From Collinsella sp. AF02-46-1 (GTDB lineage: Bacteria; Actinomycetota; Coriobacteriia; Coriobacteriales; Coriobacteriaceae), in contig CAKXKM010000061.1 in assembly GCA_934876235.1 (NCBI GenBank), forward strand, positions 1-11,525: 11,525 bases of DNA, in the 5' to 3' direction. Every line of letters begins with the position of its first letter. Position 1 is the stretch's first letter. Below, one piece after another: positions 4,036 through 11,432 of this stretch. The translations under genes and the position numbers were made by a program. The notes under the pieces are model-generated. The model searched no databases, was not told where the DNA came from, and was given only the letters and a program-made list of their open reading frames with translations.

Positions 4036-6531
4036 TTAGCTAATTCCCACAAACATGCAGCCCGAGGTCGCCCCGCGTAGGCGGGCGGCGGGCTTGCGAC
4101 CGGCCTGCGCGGCCTCAACGGCGCGACGGACGCGGGCGACGGCACGGCCCACCTCATCCGTCTCGAGCAGCGTTCCGTCCACCATGAGACGGCGCACGCC
4201 GGCGTCGAGCAGCTGTGGAACCTGCGGTGTGAGGTCGATGGGGTAGGCGTCGTACAGGCGAGAGCGGCCGTGGATGTCGGTGCGGACGGGCATGACCTTT
4301 CCGTCGATATTCTTGAGCGAGAGCTTACGGGCACGCAGGCGGCAGCTGGCACAATCGTGGATGCAACCGTTGGCAACCTGCAGAATGCAATGCTCGCTTG
4401 TCATGACGCGCGGGCGGCCAAAGACGGTGATGCCCAGAGCCGCGGGCGCGGCGGCGCCGAGCGAGACAATCTCGTCGAGCGTGATCTCGGGCGAGAGCCA
4501 AAACGCGCCGGCTCCGCGTTCGGCGAGTGCCTCCATGCAGGGCGTGTTGTGCACCGGCAGGCAAGAGCGAATCTCGGCCGTGGCGCCAACCTGGGCGGCC
4601 AGGGCAAGCTCAGAGATGTTGCCAATAGCGACCGTGGCGCCAGCAACAACCCATGGGTCAACGCGGACGTGGCCAACGGCGCGGCAGACCTCATCGAGCA
4701 CGGGTACGATGCCCTGCTCAAACGTATCGGCGGGGGAGAGCTTGGCCGCATCGAGCGCGTCGGTGGTCATGTAGATGCGCGTTGCACCCTCCGCCCGCGC
4801 TGCCTCGGCGGCCTCGAGCGAGGTGACGGTGGCGCAGATCTGCGGCTCGTCGCGGTAGTGCTCGGGCGCGGGGCGGGAATCACTGGTGACAATCGCCGGC
4901 AGCTCGAGCGTTTTCGCGCGCTCCGCGTACGGCGCCAGAATGGCCTCTTCCAGTGCCTTGCAAGCGGCGGCGCGCACCTTATGTACGGCGGAGAAACCCA
5001 TGCCACAGCCCTCATCGAGCGCCACCTCAAAGCTCGCAGCCTCAAAGGGAGAGGAACCCATGCGGCCGACGTGCTCAACCAGATCGGACGCCTCGACCGC
5101 ACGGGTCTTGGCGGCTTCGACAGTAAAGCCCGTGGCCGTGGCCGTAAGCGAAGGGTCGTCGCAGCAGGTGAGTGTGACGGCAAACGGCTCGCCCAGGCGC
5201 GCCACGACGGATACATCAACAGCTCGGCGGCGCAGCACATCGCGCTTGAGCGCGGCGCTGGCAGCGTCAATAGCGCGCTGGCTTCGAATCACGCGCACGC
5301 GGCAGCCCTCGGGCATGCTACGGGGCACGCGACACTCGATAACATCGCCGGCAGCGGCATCATCGGCGGCGATGGTGGTCAGGAACTGGTCGAACTCATC
5401 GTCGTGGCGAAGCTCCAGCAGGTCGCCCTTGCCCACGGGCTCAAACAACTCAATGCGGGCGATGGCGGCGCGGCGACGGCGGTCGTCGGGCTTGAGTCCG
5501 CGCACATCGCGGTTGGCCAGGCGGCTGCCGAGCACCGTGCCCACGATCTGGCCGCGGTTGTTGGAGCGCTCATAGCTCATCATCTCGTCACCCGAGGTGC
5601 CGTCTTGGTAGGCGTGCGTAAAGTCACGGTTAAAGCAGCGCTTGAGCTGGCGCTGACGGGCGGCTTCCTCGTCCTTAGAGGTCGAAACATCGGCCAGCAT
5701 ATCGTCAATCTGATGACGATACACGTCGACGATGGAATACACGTAATCGGGAGCCTTCATGCGGCCCTCGAGCTTGAGCGATGCGGCGCCGGCGTCATAC
5801 AGACGGCGAACAAGCTGCGAAGTGTTGGTGTCGCGCGGGCACAGCGCGCGCTCGCGACCGGCAGGGGAGAGCGAGCGGCCGTTCTCGTCGATCAGCTCGT
5901 AAGGCAGGCGACAGGGTTGAGCGCACATGCCGCGGTTGGCCGAGCGGCCCGCCATGGCAAAGCTCGAAAGCAGACACAGGCCAGAGTAGCAAAAGCAGAT
6001 GGCGCCATGGCTAAAGACCTCAAGGTCCACATCGGGCGCGGCATCGTGAATGGCGGCAATCTCGTCGATGGAAAGCTCGCGCGAGAGGGTCACGCGGTCG
6101 GCGCCCTGCTCGCGGCACCAAAGGGTTCCGCGGTCGTCGTGGATGTTTGCCTGGGTCGAGATATGCGTCTCGATGCTGGGCATCGTGCGCTTGACCTCAA
6201 AGAACAGGCCCCAGTCCTGGATGATGAAGGCGTCGGCGCCCAGCGTGGAGCAGCGATGGATGAGCTGCAGCGCATCGCTCATCTCGGATTCCTTGATGAC
6301 GATGTTGACCGTGACGTAGACGCGCGAGCCGGCCAGATGCGCGGCGCGGCAGGCCTGCTCAAAGGCCTCGTCGGTAAAGTTGGTGGCCTTGCGGCGGGCG
6401 TTGAAGCTGCCCATGCCGCAGTAGATGGCGTCTGCCCCGGCGGCGAGCGCGGCGGCAAAGGGCTCCGGGCCTCCGGCGGGCGCCAAAAGCTCGGGTCTGC
6501 GGTTGGTGGTTCGACTGGCGGTTGCGGTCAT
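4036..6531 (-). CDS. U32-family protein with DUF3656-type middle (RlhA/TrhP-like RNA hydroxylase)
   Basis: This 831-residue protein starts with a TIM-barrel-like U32 domain: ELLAPAGGPEPFAAALAAGA at 14-33 and YCGMGSFNARR at 37-47. The U32 signature follows at 171-207, EVFSHGAICFCYSGLC then RSANRGMCAQPCR. C179, C186, C203 and C207 are candidates for the iron-sulfur ligands of this family; C181 is a fifth cysteine. After it come a DUF3656-like middle region and a second barrel-like part containing CIHDCASC near residue 730. E. coli RlhA and TrhP, of the same family, use prephenate to hydroxylate cytidine in 23S rRNA or uridine in tRNA. The longer form with an extra C-terminal part is common in Gram-positive bacteria. 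The old name is peptidase U32 or collagenase-like protease, which is probably misleading. The partner gene encodes a pseudouridine synthase, which supports an RNA-modification role. The start ATG at 6529-6531 has AAAGG six bases upstream. Confidence 0.85.
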   Translation of the reverse strand: MTATASRTTNRRPELLAPAGGPEPFAAALAAGADAIYCGMGSFNARRKATNFTDEAFEQACRAAHLAGSRVYVTVNIVIKESEMSDALQLIHRCSTLGADAFIIQDWGLFFEVKRTMPSIETHISTQANIHDDRGTLWCREQGADRVTLSRELSIDEIAAIHDAAPDVDLEVFSHGAICFCYSGLCLLSSFAMAGRSANRGMCAQPCRLPYELIDENGRSLSPAGRERALCPRDTNTSQLVRRLYDAGAASLKLEGRMKAPDYVYSIVDVYRHQIDDMLADVSTSKDEEAARQRQLKRCFNRDFTHAYQDGTSGDEMMSYERSNNRGQIVGTVLGSRLANRDVRGLKPDDRRRRAAIARIELFEPVGKGDLLELRHDDEFDQFLTTIAADDAAAGDVIECRVPRSMPEGCRVRVIRSQRAIDAASAALKRDVLRRRAVDVSVVARLGEPFAVTLTCCDDPSLTATATGFTVEAAKTRAVEASDLVEHVGRMGSSPFEAASFEVALDEGCGMGFSAVHKVRAAACKALEEAILAPYAERAKTLELPAIVTSDSRPAPEHYRDEPQICATVTSLEAAEAARAEGATRIYMTTDALDAAKLSPADTFEQGIVPVLDEVCRAVGHVRVDPWVVAGATVAIGNISELALAAQVGATAEIRSCLPVHNTPCMEALAERGAGAFWLSPEITLDEIVSLGAAAPAALGITVFGRPRVMTSEHCILQVANGCIHDCASCRLRARKLSLKNIDGKVMPVRTDIHGRSRLYDAYPIDLTPQVPQLLDAGVRRLMVDGTLLETDEVGRAVARVRRAVEAAQAGRKPAARLRGATSGCMFVGIS

Positions 6532-6563
6532 ATCCTGCCTTTCAAAATGCTCAGATACTCAAA

Positions 6564-6569
6564 AGTATA
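6564..6569 (-). promoter_or_regulatory. Probable -10 box of the U32 operon
   Basis: On the minus strand TATACT lies 32 bases before the ATG of the U32 gene, giving an expected leader of about 25 nt. I see no good -35 box at the right spacing; the region there is GC-rich and contains TGCCGCGACGGCA, a small palindrome. Confidence 0.45.
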
Positions 6570-6713
6570 GTGGTGCCGTCGCGGCAGGCGATGCCCGTGC
6601 TCTAAGCGGGATAAAGTCTTCAGCAGCTTGGACTGGCTGCTTCACATGAGAACCGTTCAGCGGTCCGGGGAAACCGTTGGACGATAAAATATTCTCGCAA
6701 CGTGATAATAATC

Positions 6714-6742
6714 TTGCATCGCGCGGAAACCTTGAGTACTAT
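6714..6742 (+). promoter_or_regulatory. Sigma-70-type promoter of ridA
   Basis: TTGCAT (6714-6719), a 17-nt spacer and TACTAT (6737-6742) form a good housekeeping promoter. Transcription would begin near 6749, leaving a leader of about 80 nt before ridA. The divergent region 6532-6829 shows nothing else clear apart from the minus-strand -10 box and short inverted repeats around 6618-6670. Confidence 0.6.
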
Positions 6743-6829
6743 CCCAATCAAGCGCGGTGTTCAGACCGAACTGTGCCTCCCGGTGTGAACGCCGCGCTCC
6801 CGTTCCCTTTTACTTGTAAGGAGAAAAAC

Positions 6830-7207
6830 ATGAGCAAGACCGTCGTGTCTTCCGATAACGCACCCGCAGCCATCGGCCCGTATTCCCCCGGTATCCAGAC
6901 TGGCAACATGGTGTTCCTGTCCGGCCAGCTGGGCATCGACCCCGCAACCGGTAAGATGCCCGAGGGCGTCGAGGCCCAGGCCAAGCAGTCCCTTGCTAAC
7001 GTCGAGGCCCTGCTGACCGCTGCCGGCGCCACGTTTGCCGATGTCGTCAAGACCACGGTCTACCTGGCCGACATCGCCGACTTTGCCGCCGTGAACGAGA
7101 TTTACGCCTCCAAGTTCGAGGCTCCGTTCCCCGCGCGCAGCGCTTTCCAGGTTGCCGCCCTTCCGGCTGGCGGTCTGGTCGAGATCGAGGTTGTCGCCGC
7201 TCTCTAA
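6830..7207 (+). CDS. ridA: RidA-family reactive enamine/imine deaminase
   Basis: This 125-residue cytoplasmic protein is colinear with RidA (YjgF/YER057c/UK114), a trimeric enzyme that hydrolyses 2-aminoacrylate and related enamines to keto acids and ammonia. Visible signatures are AIGPYSPGIQTGNMVFLSGQ (14-33) and the active-site arginine R103 in FPARSAFQVAALP. The acidic residue E118 in LVEIEVVA is the equivalent of Glu120 in E. coli RidA. These features place it in the catalytic RidA subgroup rather than an Rid1-7 variant. The start ATG 6830 has AAGGAG six bases upstream; the longer frame from 6677 is non-coding in composition. The gene is a single transcript between its own promoter and a strong terminator. 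A purine-degradation locus begins just downstream; a YgeX-type diaminopropionate lyase there would release 2-aminoacrylate, but this link is inference. Confidence 0.93.
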   Translation: MSKTVVSSDNAPAAIGPYSPGIQTGNMVFLSGQLGIDPATGKMPEGVEAQAKQSLANVEALLTAAGATFADVVKTTVYLADIADFAAVNEIYASKFEAPFPARSAFQVAALPAGGLVEIEVVAAL

Positions 7208-7237
7208 GGTGTTGGTAACAACTAAACATGACATGCA

Positions 7238-7275
7238 AAAAGACCCTGCAGCGCGTGCGAGCTGCAGGGTCTTTT
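7238..7275. terminator. Intrinsic terminator of ridA (bidirectional)
   Basis: The arms 7238-7252 and 7261-7275 form a perfect 15-bp stem with an 8-nt loop and end in TTTT. The AAAA at the start of the left arm makes it work on the minus strand as well, behind the regulator gene. Confidence 0.92.
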
Positions 7276-7290
7276 GTCAAGCGATGCGAC

Positions 7291-7326
7291 AAAAATGATC
7301 CGTTTCCCTTCGTCCCCAAGGGATCA
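7291..7326 (-). terminator. Terminator-like hairpin at the end of the PAS/HTH regulator gene
   Basis: On the minus strand, four bases after the stop, TGATCCCTT can pair with AAGG and GGATCA across a small internal loop, followed directly by TTTTTGTC. Part of it (GACAAAAATGATCCGTTT on the plus strand) is nearly the same as a segment at 1041-1057, so this may be a repeat recruited as a terminator. Confidence 0.55.
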
Positions 7327-7329
7327 CGT

Positions 7330-7986
7330 TTAGCCCTCCTTGCGGACTTTTTGCAGGTAGCGGTACACGCTGGGCTCCGAGATGCCCAACGCGGTGGCAG
7401 CGCAGGCCACGGCGCCCTTGAGCATGAACACCCCGTTGCCGTTGAGGTGGCGAATGACGTCCACGCGGTCGCTCTGACCAAGCGACGCTACATCCAGCCC
7501 GCGCGCGCTCAGCAACTCGGCAATGCTGCGGTCGATGAGCTCCTGGGTGGACTCCGAAAGGCTTTCGACCTCGATAGGGGCGGGCTCCGTGCGCGTCGGC
7601 GCTGCGTCGAAGCACGCCATGAGCTGCTGCGCCATGGCGTTTATGGAGCGTACGGTCGAGAGGTCGGTGTTGACGCAGAGCATACCGACGATCTCGTCAT
7701 CCTCGCGGATAAAGAACGTCGCGGACTCCAGCGTCTTGCCTCCGGCGCCGCGGCCCTCGTAGCCCGTAATAAACGGCAGGTCGCGATACTTGGGGTCGTG
7801 CATGATCTTGAGCGCCAGATCGGTGGCGGGACCGCCGACCTTACGGCCGCTCACAATGCCGTTGCGAATATCGACGATGGCGTGGTCGGGATCCGAGAAA
7901 TCGTGCAGCACGATCTCGCTGTTCTTACCGAGTATCTGCTCCAGGAAATCGACCATCGGCAAAAAGCGGCGTACGGTCTCGTTCAC
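7330..7986 (-). CDS. YheO/DauR-type PAS-HTH transcriptional regulator
   Basis: This 218-residue protein has an N-terminal YheO-like PAS domain (about residues 5-118). It reads SEIVLHDFSDPDHAIVDI, then NGIVSGRKVGGPATDLALK, then TFFIREDDEIVGMLCVNTDL, all typical of this family. A C-terminal HTH_22 domain follows (about 157-217), with the helix-turn-helix in AVACAATALGISEPSVYRYL. Family members such as DauR control catabolic operons in response to a small ligand or metabolic state. The start is GTG at 7984-7986 with AAGGAG six bases upstream; an in-frame extension to 8127 exists but lacks both a ribosome binding site and homology-like sequence. It is divergent from the permease across a 352-base gap, the usual layout for a local regulator, so it probably controls the permease-ssnA-ygfK genes and itself. 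Its ligand is unknown. Confidence 0.88.
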   Translation of the reverse strand: MNETVRRFLPMVDFLEQILGKNSEIVLHDFSDPDHAIVDIRNGIVSGRKVGGPATDLALKIMHDPKYRDLPFITGYEGRGAGGKTLESATFFIREDDEIVGMLCVNTDLSTVRSINAMAQQLMACFDAAPTRTEPAPIEVESLSESTQELIDRSIAELLSARGLDVASLGQSDRVDVIRHLNGNGVFMLKGAVACAATALGISEPSVYRYLQKVRKEG

Positions 7987-8181
7987 GGGCAACTCCTTTG
8001 GGTGAAATCGGAAATGTTCATAACAATTTTTTCTCATGGTAACACGGTGTCTATTGACTCGCATATTCGCAGGTACATTGCGTAATACAGACGAGCGGTA
8101 GGATTTTGGCGGTAAACGGTTGACCAAAAGAAAAGTTAGATGTTATTTTGACCGGACACTTTCCTGACCTGCGGAAATGCA

Positions 8182-8209
8182 TTGTCTCAGCTTAAGAATA
8201 GTCTGATAA
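8182..8209 (+). promoter_or_regulatory. Candidate sigma-70 promoter of the permease
   Basis: TTGTCT (8182-8187), a 16-nt spacer and TGATAA (8204-8209) lie 130 bases before the permease start. The boxes are imperfect, so other positions in the AT-rich gap remain possible. Confidence 0.4.
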
Positions 8210-8220
8210 CAAAAAATTAT

Positions 8221-8240
8221 TATTGAGAATGAGAATCATC
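8221..8240. promoter_or_regulatory. Fur-like site (ATGA-GAA-TCAT)
   Basis: GAGAATGAGAATCATC resembles the Fur consensus GATAATGATAATCATTATC over its first two and a half repeats and contains a perfect ATGA/TCAT inverted repeat. It lies directly downstream of the candidate -10 box, where a bound repressor would block transcription. The match is partial, so this remains a candidate. Confidence 0.35.
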
Positions 8241-8338
8241 TTTAATACGATATGCAACGAAGGCACAACCTCAACCCCGCACTGCGTCACAATAGAGCGT
8301 TAGATGCGAAAACAACTACTTCGAGGATTGGTGGTCAA

Positions 8339-9733
8339 ATGACCCAGGAGACGGTTACGAACGGCACTGAAGCCCTGTTCACTCGCGAAGGCATGCCTCC
8401 CGTTAAGGAAATGATCCCGTGTGCCCTTCAGCACGTACTGGCATCGTTTGCCGGCATCATTACCCCGGCGGTCATCATGGCCGGCGTCTACGGCTTTAAT
8501 AGCCAGCAGAGCACCGACATCATCCAGGTCGCGCTCATTCTTTCGGCGATCGATACGGCCCTTCAGGCCTTCGCTCCCTTCCGTCGCATCGGCGGCGGCC
8601 TGCCCATCGTCATGGGCGTTTCGTTCGCGTTCCTGCCGGCCCTGCAGGCTATGGGTGCCTCGGGCTTTAGCTTTGGTGCACTGCTGGGCGGCGAGATTGT
8701 CGGCGGTGCCGTCGCGGTCCTCTTTGGTCTGGCCTACAGCAAGATTAAGTGGCTGTTCCCGCCCGTCGTGACCGGTACGGTCATCTTCTCCATTGGCGTC
8801 TCTCTCTATCCCACGGCCGTCAAGTACATGGCCGGCGGCATGGGCACGCCGCTGTGGGGCACCCCGCAGGCCTGGTGCGTCGCTCTTATCACCTTCGCCG
8901 TGGTCTTTGCGCTCGCCAACTTTGGCAAGGGCACGCTCAAGCTGGGATCCGTGTTCTTTGGCATGATCGTTGGCATGATCGTCTCCATCCCCTTTGGCAT
9001 GATCGACTTCTCAAGCGTCGCCACCGCTCAGGTCTTCGCCCTTCCCAAGCTCATGCCCTATGCGCTCGAGTTTGATCCCGAGGTCTGCATTACCCTCGCC
9101 GTCGTGTTCCCCATGGTTGCCATTCAGGTTATCGGCGACGTCTCCGCCGCCTGCCTGGGCTCCATCGACCGTATGCCCACCGAGCGCGAGCTCTCCGGCG
9201 CTATCGTGTCCCAGGGCCTCACCTCTATGGTCGGCGGCCTGCTGGGCGGTCTTCCCACCAGCGCCCTTGGCCAGAACGTGGGCATCATCTGCTCCAACAA
9301 GGTCGTCAACAAGTGGGTCTTTGTGATCATCGCGGCCGTCTTTGCCATCGCCGGTCTGTTCCCGCAGCTCTCTGCCGTCCTTTCCGCTATCCCGCAGCCC
9401 GTCATCGGCGGCGCGACCGTCGGCGTCTTTGGCACCATCACCATGAACGGCGTGCGCATGTTCACCCGCGAGGGCCTCACGCAGCGCACTACCACCATCG
9501 TCGGTACCTCCGTCGTCTTTGGCCTGGGTATCTGGATGGCCAGCGGTTGCCTTGCCGGCGAGGGTATGCCCGCCTGGGTATCCACCGTCATCGGCTCCAA
9601 TGCCGTAACCCCCACCGCCATTATGGCCATTGTCCTTAACCTGATCCTTCCGCAGACGCCGGTCGTGGCTCAGCACATCGATGCTGCCAAGGACGCTGCC
9701 GTGGATCTGGTCTTGCCCGAGAGCAAGAAGTAA
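8339..9733 (+). CDS. NCS2-family nucleobase permease (xanthine/uric acid type)
   Basis: This 464-residue membrane protein is built almost wholly of hydrophobic segments, consistent with the 14-helix NCS2 (nucleobase-ascorbate transporter) fold. Q31-H32 in CALQHVLASF is the conserved QH of the first transmembrane helix. The signature GLPTSALGQNVGIICSNKVVNK (P306-T307, Q312-N313) matches the NAT motif and its upstream P-T loop; ATVGVFGTI lies in the expected later position. NCS2 carriers of this type import xanthine, uric acid or guanine with protons. The start ATG 8339 has only a weak GGTGG four bases upstream, but homology-like sequence begins there. The first gene downstream is ssnA and the divergent one is a PAS/HTH regulator, so the cargo is probably a purine destined for breakdown. 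Xanthine versus urate cannot be decided from the sequence. Confidence 0.9.
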   Translation: MTQETVTNGTEALFTREGMPPVKEMIPCALQHVLASFAGIITPAVIMAGVYGFNSQQSTDIIQVALILSAIDTALQAFAPFRRIGGGLPIVMGVSFAFLPALQAMGASGFSFGALLGGEIVGGAVAVLFGLAYSKIKWLFPPVVTGTVIFSIGVSLYPTAVKYMAGGMGTPLWGTPQAWCVALITFAVVFALANFGKGTLKLGSVFFGMIVGMIVSIPFGMIDFSSVATAQVFALPKLMPYALEFDPEVCITLAVVFPMVAIQVIGDVSAACLGSIDRMPTERELSGAIVSQGLTSMVGGLLGGLPTSALGQNVGIICSNKVVNKWVFVIIAAVFAIAGLFPQLSAVLSAIPQPVIGGATVGVFGTITMNGVRMFTREGLTQRTTTIVGTSVVFGLGIWMASGCLAGEGMPAWVSTVIGSNAVTPTAIMAIVLNLILPQTPVVAQHIDAAKDAAVDLVLPESKK

Positions 9734-9750
9734 CCAATTCGGTGCTATTC

Positions 9751-9872
9751 GTCGGCGGGCGCATCGCCTCGTCCGCCGACGTCATGCGGCGCCAAGCCGC
9801 ACTTCAAAGGGTTTGTCCCTTTGGTGAAGCGTTGACGGGAGAGGGCCCGTTTCCGGTGTAGGCCGGCGCTTC
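9751..9872 (+). promoter_or_regulatory. Structured leader between the permease and ssnA
   Basis: The 195-base gap holds a row of hairpins. The arms 9751-9758/9773-9780 (8 bp) and 9785-9790/9796-9801 (6 bp) come first. A stem with arms 9806-9811/9817-9822 follows. Then GAAGCG (9826-9831) pairs with CGCTTC (9867-9872) around two inner hairpins, ACGGG/CCCGT and CCGG/CCGG, forming a possible three-way junction. None has a U-tract, so they are not simple terminators. The ssnA ribosome binding site begins 45 bases later. Processing signals, a riboswitch-like element or chance pairing in GC-rich DNA are all possible. Confidence 0.4.
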
Positions 9873-9928
9873 GCACTCCGCCATGTCAGAGGTGTCAAAC
9901 CCCGCCCCTGATGTTGAAGGGAGCATTC

Positions 9929-11284
9929 ATGCTTCTGGTCGCTAACGGTTCCGTTTTTACCCGCAACGCTCAGACCCCGTTCATTCCCAACGGCGCGGTC
10001 GCCATTGACGGAGATACGATCGTCGAAGTAGGCCCCGAGTGCGAGCTCAAGGCCAAGTACCCGGATGCCGAGTACGTCGACGCCCAGGGCAACCTCATCA
10101 TGCCCGGACTCATCAACTGCCACACCCACATCTACTCGGGTCTGGCCCGCGGCCTTGCCATTAAGGGCTGCAACCCCACCAACTTCCTGGAGAATCTTGA
10201 GCAGCAGTGGTGGAAGATCGACGACAACCTGACGCTCGACGGCACCAAGGCCAGCGCCTATGCCACGATTCTTGACTCCATCCGCGATGGCGTCACCACG
10301 ATCTTCGATCACCACGCGAGCTTCTGCGAGATCCCGGGAAGCCTCTTTACCATTAAGGACGCCGCTCAGGAGCTGGGCATGCGGTCGTGCCTGTGCTACG
10401 AGGTCTCCGACCGCCGTGGCCAGGAAAAATGCGACCAGGCCATTGCCGAGAACGCCGAGTTTGCCCAGTGGGCCGCCAAGGAGCGTCGCGATAACGACAA
10501 CCACATGATCGCCGCCATGTTTGGCGGTCACGCCACCTTCACGCTGTCGGACGAGACCATGGATAAGATGGCCGAGGCCAACAACGGCCTGACCGGCTTC
10601 CACATCCATGTGTGCGAGGGCATGAACGACGTGTGGGACTCCCGCCTCAACCGCGGTGGCATCAGCCCCGTCGAGCGCCTGCTGCAGCACAACCTGCTGG
10701 GTCCCGACACCATGCTCGGCCACTGCATCCACGTGACGCCCGCCGAGATGGATATCGTCAAGGAGTCCGGCACCTGGCTGGTCAACAACCCCGAATCCAA
10801 TATGGGCAACGCCGTGGGCTGCGCTCCCGTGCTCGAGTTCTTCCGCCGCGGCATCCCCGTGTGCATGGGCACCGACGCCTACACCCACGATATGCTCGAG
10901 AGCCTCAAGGTCTTCCTGATCATTCAGCGCCACAACGCCGCCATGCCCAACGTGGGCTGGTGCGAGGCCATGACGATGCTGTTCGAGAACAACGCCAAGA
11001 TGGCGAGCAAGTACTTCGATCGCAAGCTCGGCGTGCTCGAGGCCGGCGCTGCCGCCGACGTCATCGTCATGGACTACAAGCCCTTTACGCCGCTGAGCGA
11101 GGAGAATATCGACGGCCACATGCTCTTTGGCATGATGGGCAAAAACTGCCGCACTACCATCATCAACGGCCGCGTCCTGTACAAGGATCGCGAGTTCGTT
11201 GGCATTGATGAGGACAAGATCAACGCGTGGACCATGGCCGAGTCCAAGAAGCTCTGGAGCACGCTCAACGATCGCACCTACTAA
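9929..11284 (+). CDS. ssnA: SsnA-type amidohydrolase of the purine-degradation cluster
   Basis: This 451-residue cytoplasmic protein belongs to the metal-dependent amidohydrolases. The metal site is visible: HTH (65-67) in GLINCHTHIYSGLARG, then GFHIHVCEG, then GHCIHV, then MGTDAYTHDM with the catalytic aspartate. Compared with E. coli SsnA (about 440 residues) it keeps the family-specific stretches VTTIFDHHAS, GSLFTIKDA and the late GHMLFGMMG, which separate SsnA from chlorohydrolases and guanine deaminases. SsnA genes sit with ygfK, xdhD and hyuA in selenium-dependent molybdenum hydroxylase clusters, now linked to anaerobic breakdown of purines and uric acid. The exact reaction is not established; a hydrolytic deamination or ring-opening step is likely. 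I chose ATG 9929, which has AAGGGAG five bases upstream, over the in-frame ATG 9911. The permease lies upstream and ygfK downstream. Confidence 0.9.
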   Translation: MLLVANGSVFTRNAQTPFIPNGAVAIDGDTIVEVGPECELKAKYPDAEYVDAQGNLIMPGLINCHTHIYSGLARGLAIKGCNPTNFLENLEQQWWKIDDNLTLDGTKASAYATILDSIRDGVTTIFDHHASFCEIPGSLFTIKDAAQELGMRSCLCYEVSDRRGQEKCDQAIAENAEFAQWAAKERRDNDNHMIAAMFGGHATFTLSDETMDKMAEANNGLTGFHIHVCEGMNDVWDSRLNRGGISPVERLLQHNLLGPDTMLGHCIHVTPAEMDIVKESGTWLVNNPESNMGNAVGCAPVLEFFRRGIPVCMGTDAYTHDMLESLKVFLIIQRHNAAMPNVGWCEAMTMLFENNAKMASKYFDRKLGVLEAGAAADVIVMDYKPFTPLSEENIDGHMLFGMMGKNCRTTIINGRVLYKDREFVGIDEDKINAWTMAESKKLWSTLNDRTY

Positions 11285-11300
11285 TTACAAGTAGATTCGC

Positions 11301-11413
11301 GCGCGTCGGATGTTTCGCCGCATCCGACGCGCTTATAGGCGACCTCCGCGGGGTCGCCGGCGCTGTGCTAGCGCTACACCGTATTTGCGCCCGCCGCGCG
11401 GTCTCGCCGGGCG
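11301..11413 (+). promoter_or_regulatory. Serial hairpins between ssnA and ygfK
   Basis: The 148-base gap holds four hairpins in a row. They have arms 11301-11312/11321-11332 (12 bp, perfect), 11338-11344/11352-11358 (7 bp), 11360-11364/11370-11374 (5 bp) and 11388-11393/11408-11413 (6 bp). The first is stable enough for a terminator but is followed only by TTATA, so partial termination or mRNA-end protection is more likely. The ygfK ribosome binding site (GAGGAG, 11421-11426) lies just after the last one. Confidence 0.5.
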
Positions 11414-11432
11414 TTACAGAGAGGAGCTCACT

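Larger units (their letters stand above)
7987..8338. promoter_or_regulatory. Divergent control region between the regulator and the permease
   Basis: This 352-base gap is far more AT-rich than the flanking genes and holds no gene. It contains a candidate permease promoter (8182-8209), a Fur-like inverted repeat (8221-8240) and an AT-rich tract (8209-8224). I could not choose a promoter for the regulator on the minus strand, although its leader contains ATTGTTATGAAC near 8012-8023. The binding site of the PAS/HTH protein should lie here, but no single palindrome stands out. Confidence 0.6.

Noticed and set aside
4270..6570. Very long open frame on the plus strand (766 codons) opposite the U32 gene
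   Set aside because: The minus-strand product carries the complete U32 signature and continuous family-like sequence; the plus-strand product has no family features and is a shadow in high-GC DNA.
6677..6829. N-terminal extension of RidA to 176 residues
   Set aside because: The extension has no similarity to RidA, contains the promoter's transcribed leader, and the AAGGAG site serves the ATG at 6830.
7987..8127. N-terminal extension of the PAS/HTH regulator to 265 residues
   Set aside because: The extra 47 residues read through AT-rich intergenic DNA, and a good AAGGAG lies before the GTG at 7986 where family sequence begins.
9826..9905. Cobalamin riboswitch (CCGGTG..CCGG followed by CTCCGCCATGT)
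   Set aside because: The resemblance to the GGTG-CC-GC-CCGCnACTGT core is partial: the core lacks the CCCGCnACTGT word and the GGGAA segment, and the downstream genes are not B12-related.
9782..11119. Minus-strand open frame of 445 codons opposite ssnA
   Set aside because: ssnA has all metal-ligand motifs in the plus frame; the antisense product is alanine-, glycine- and valine-rich with no motif.
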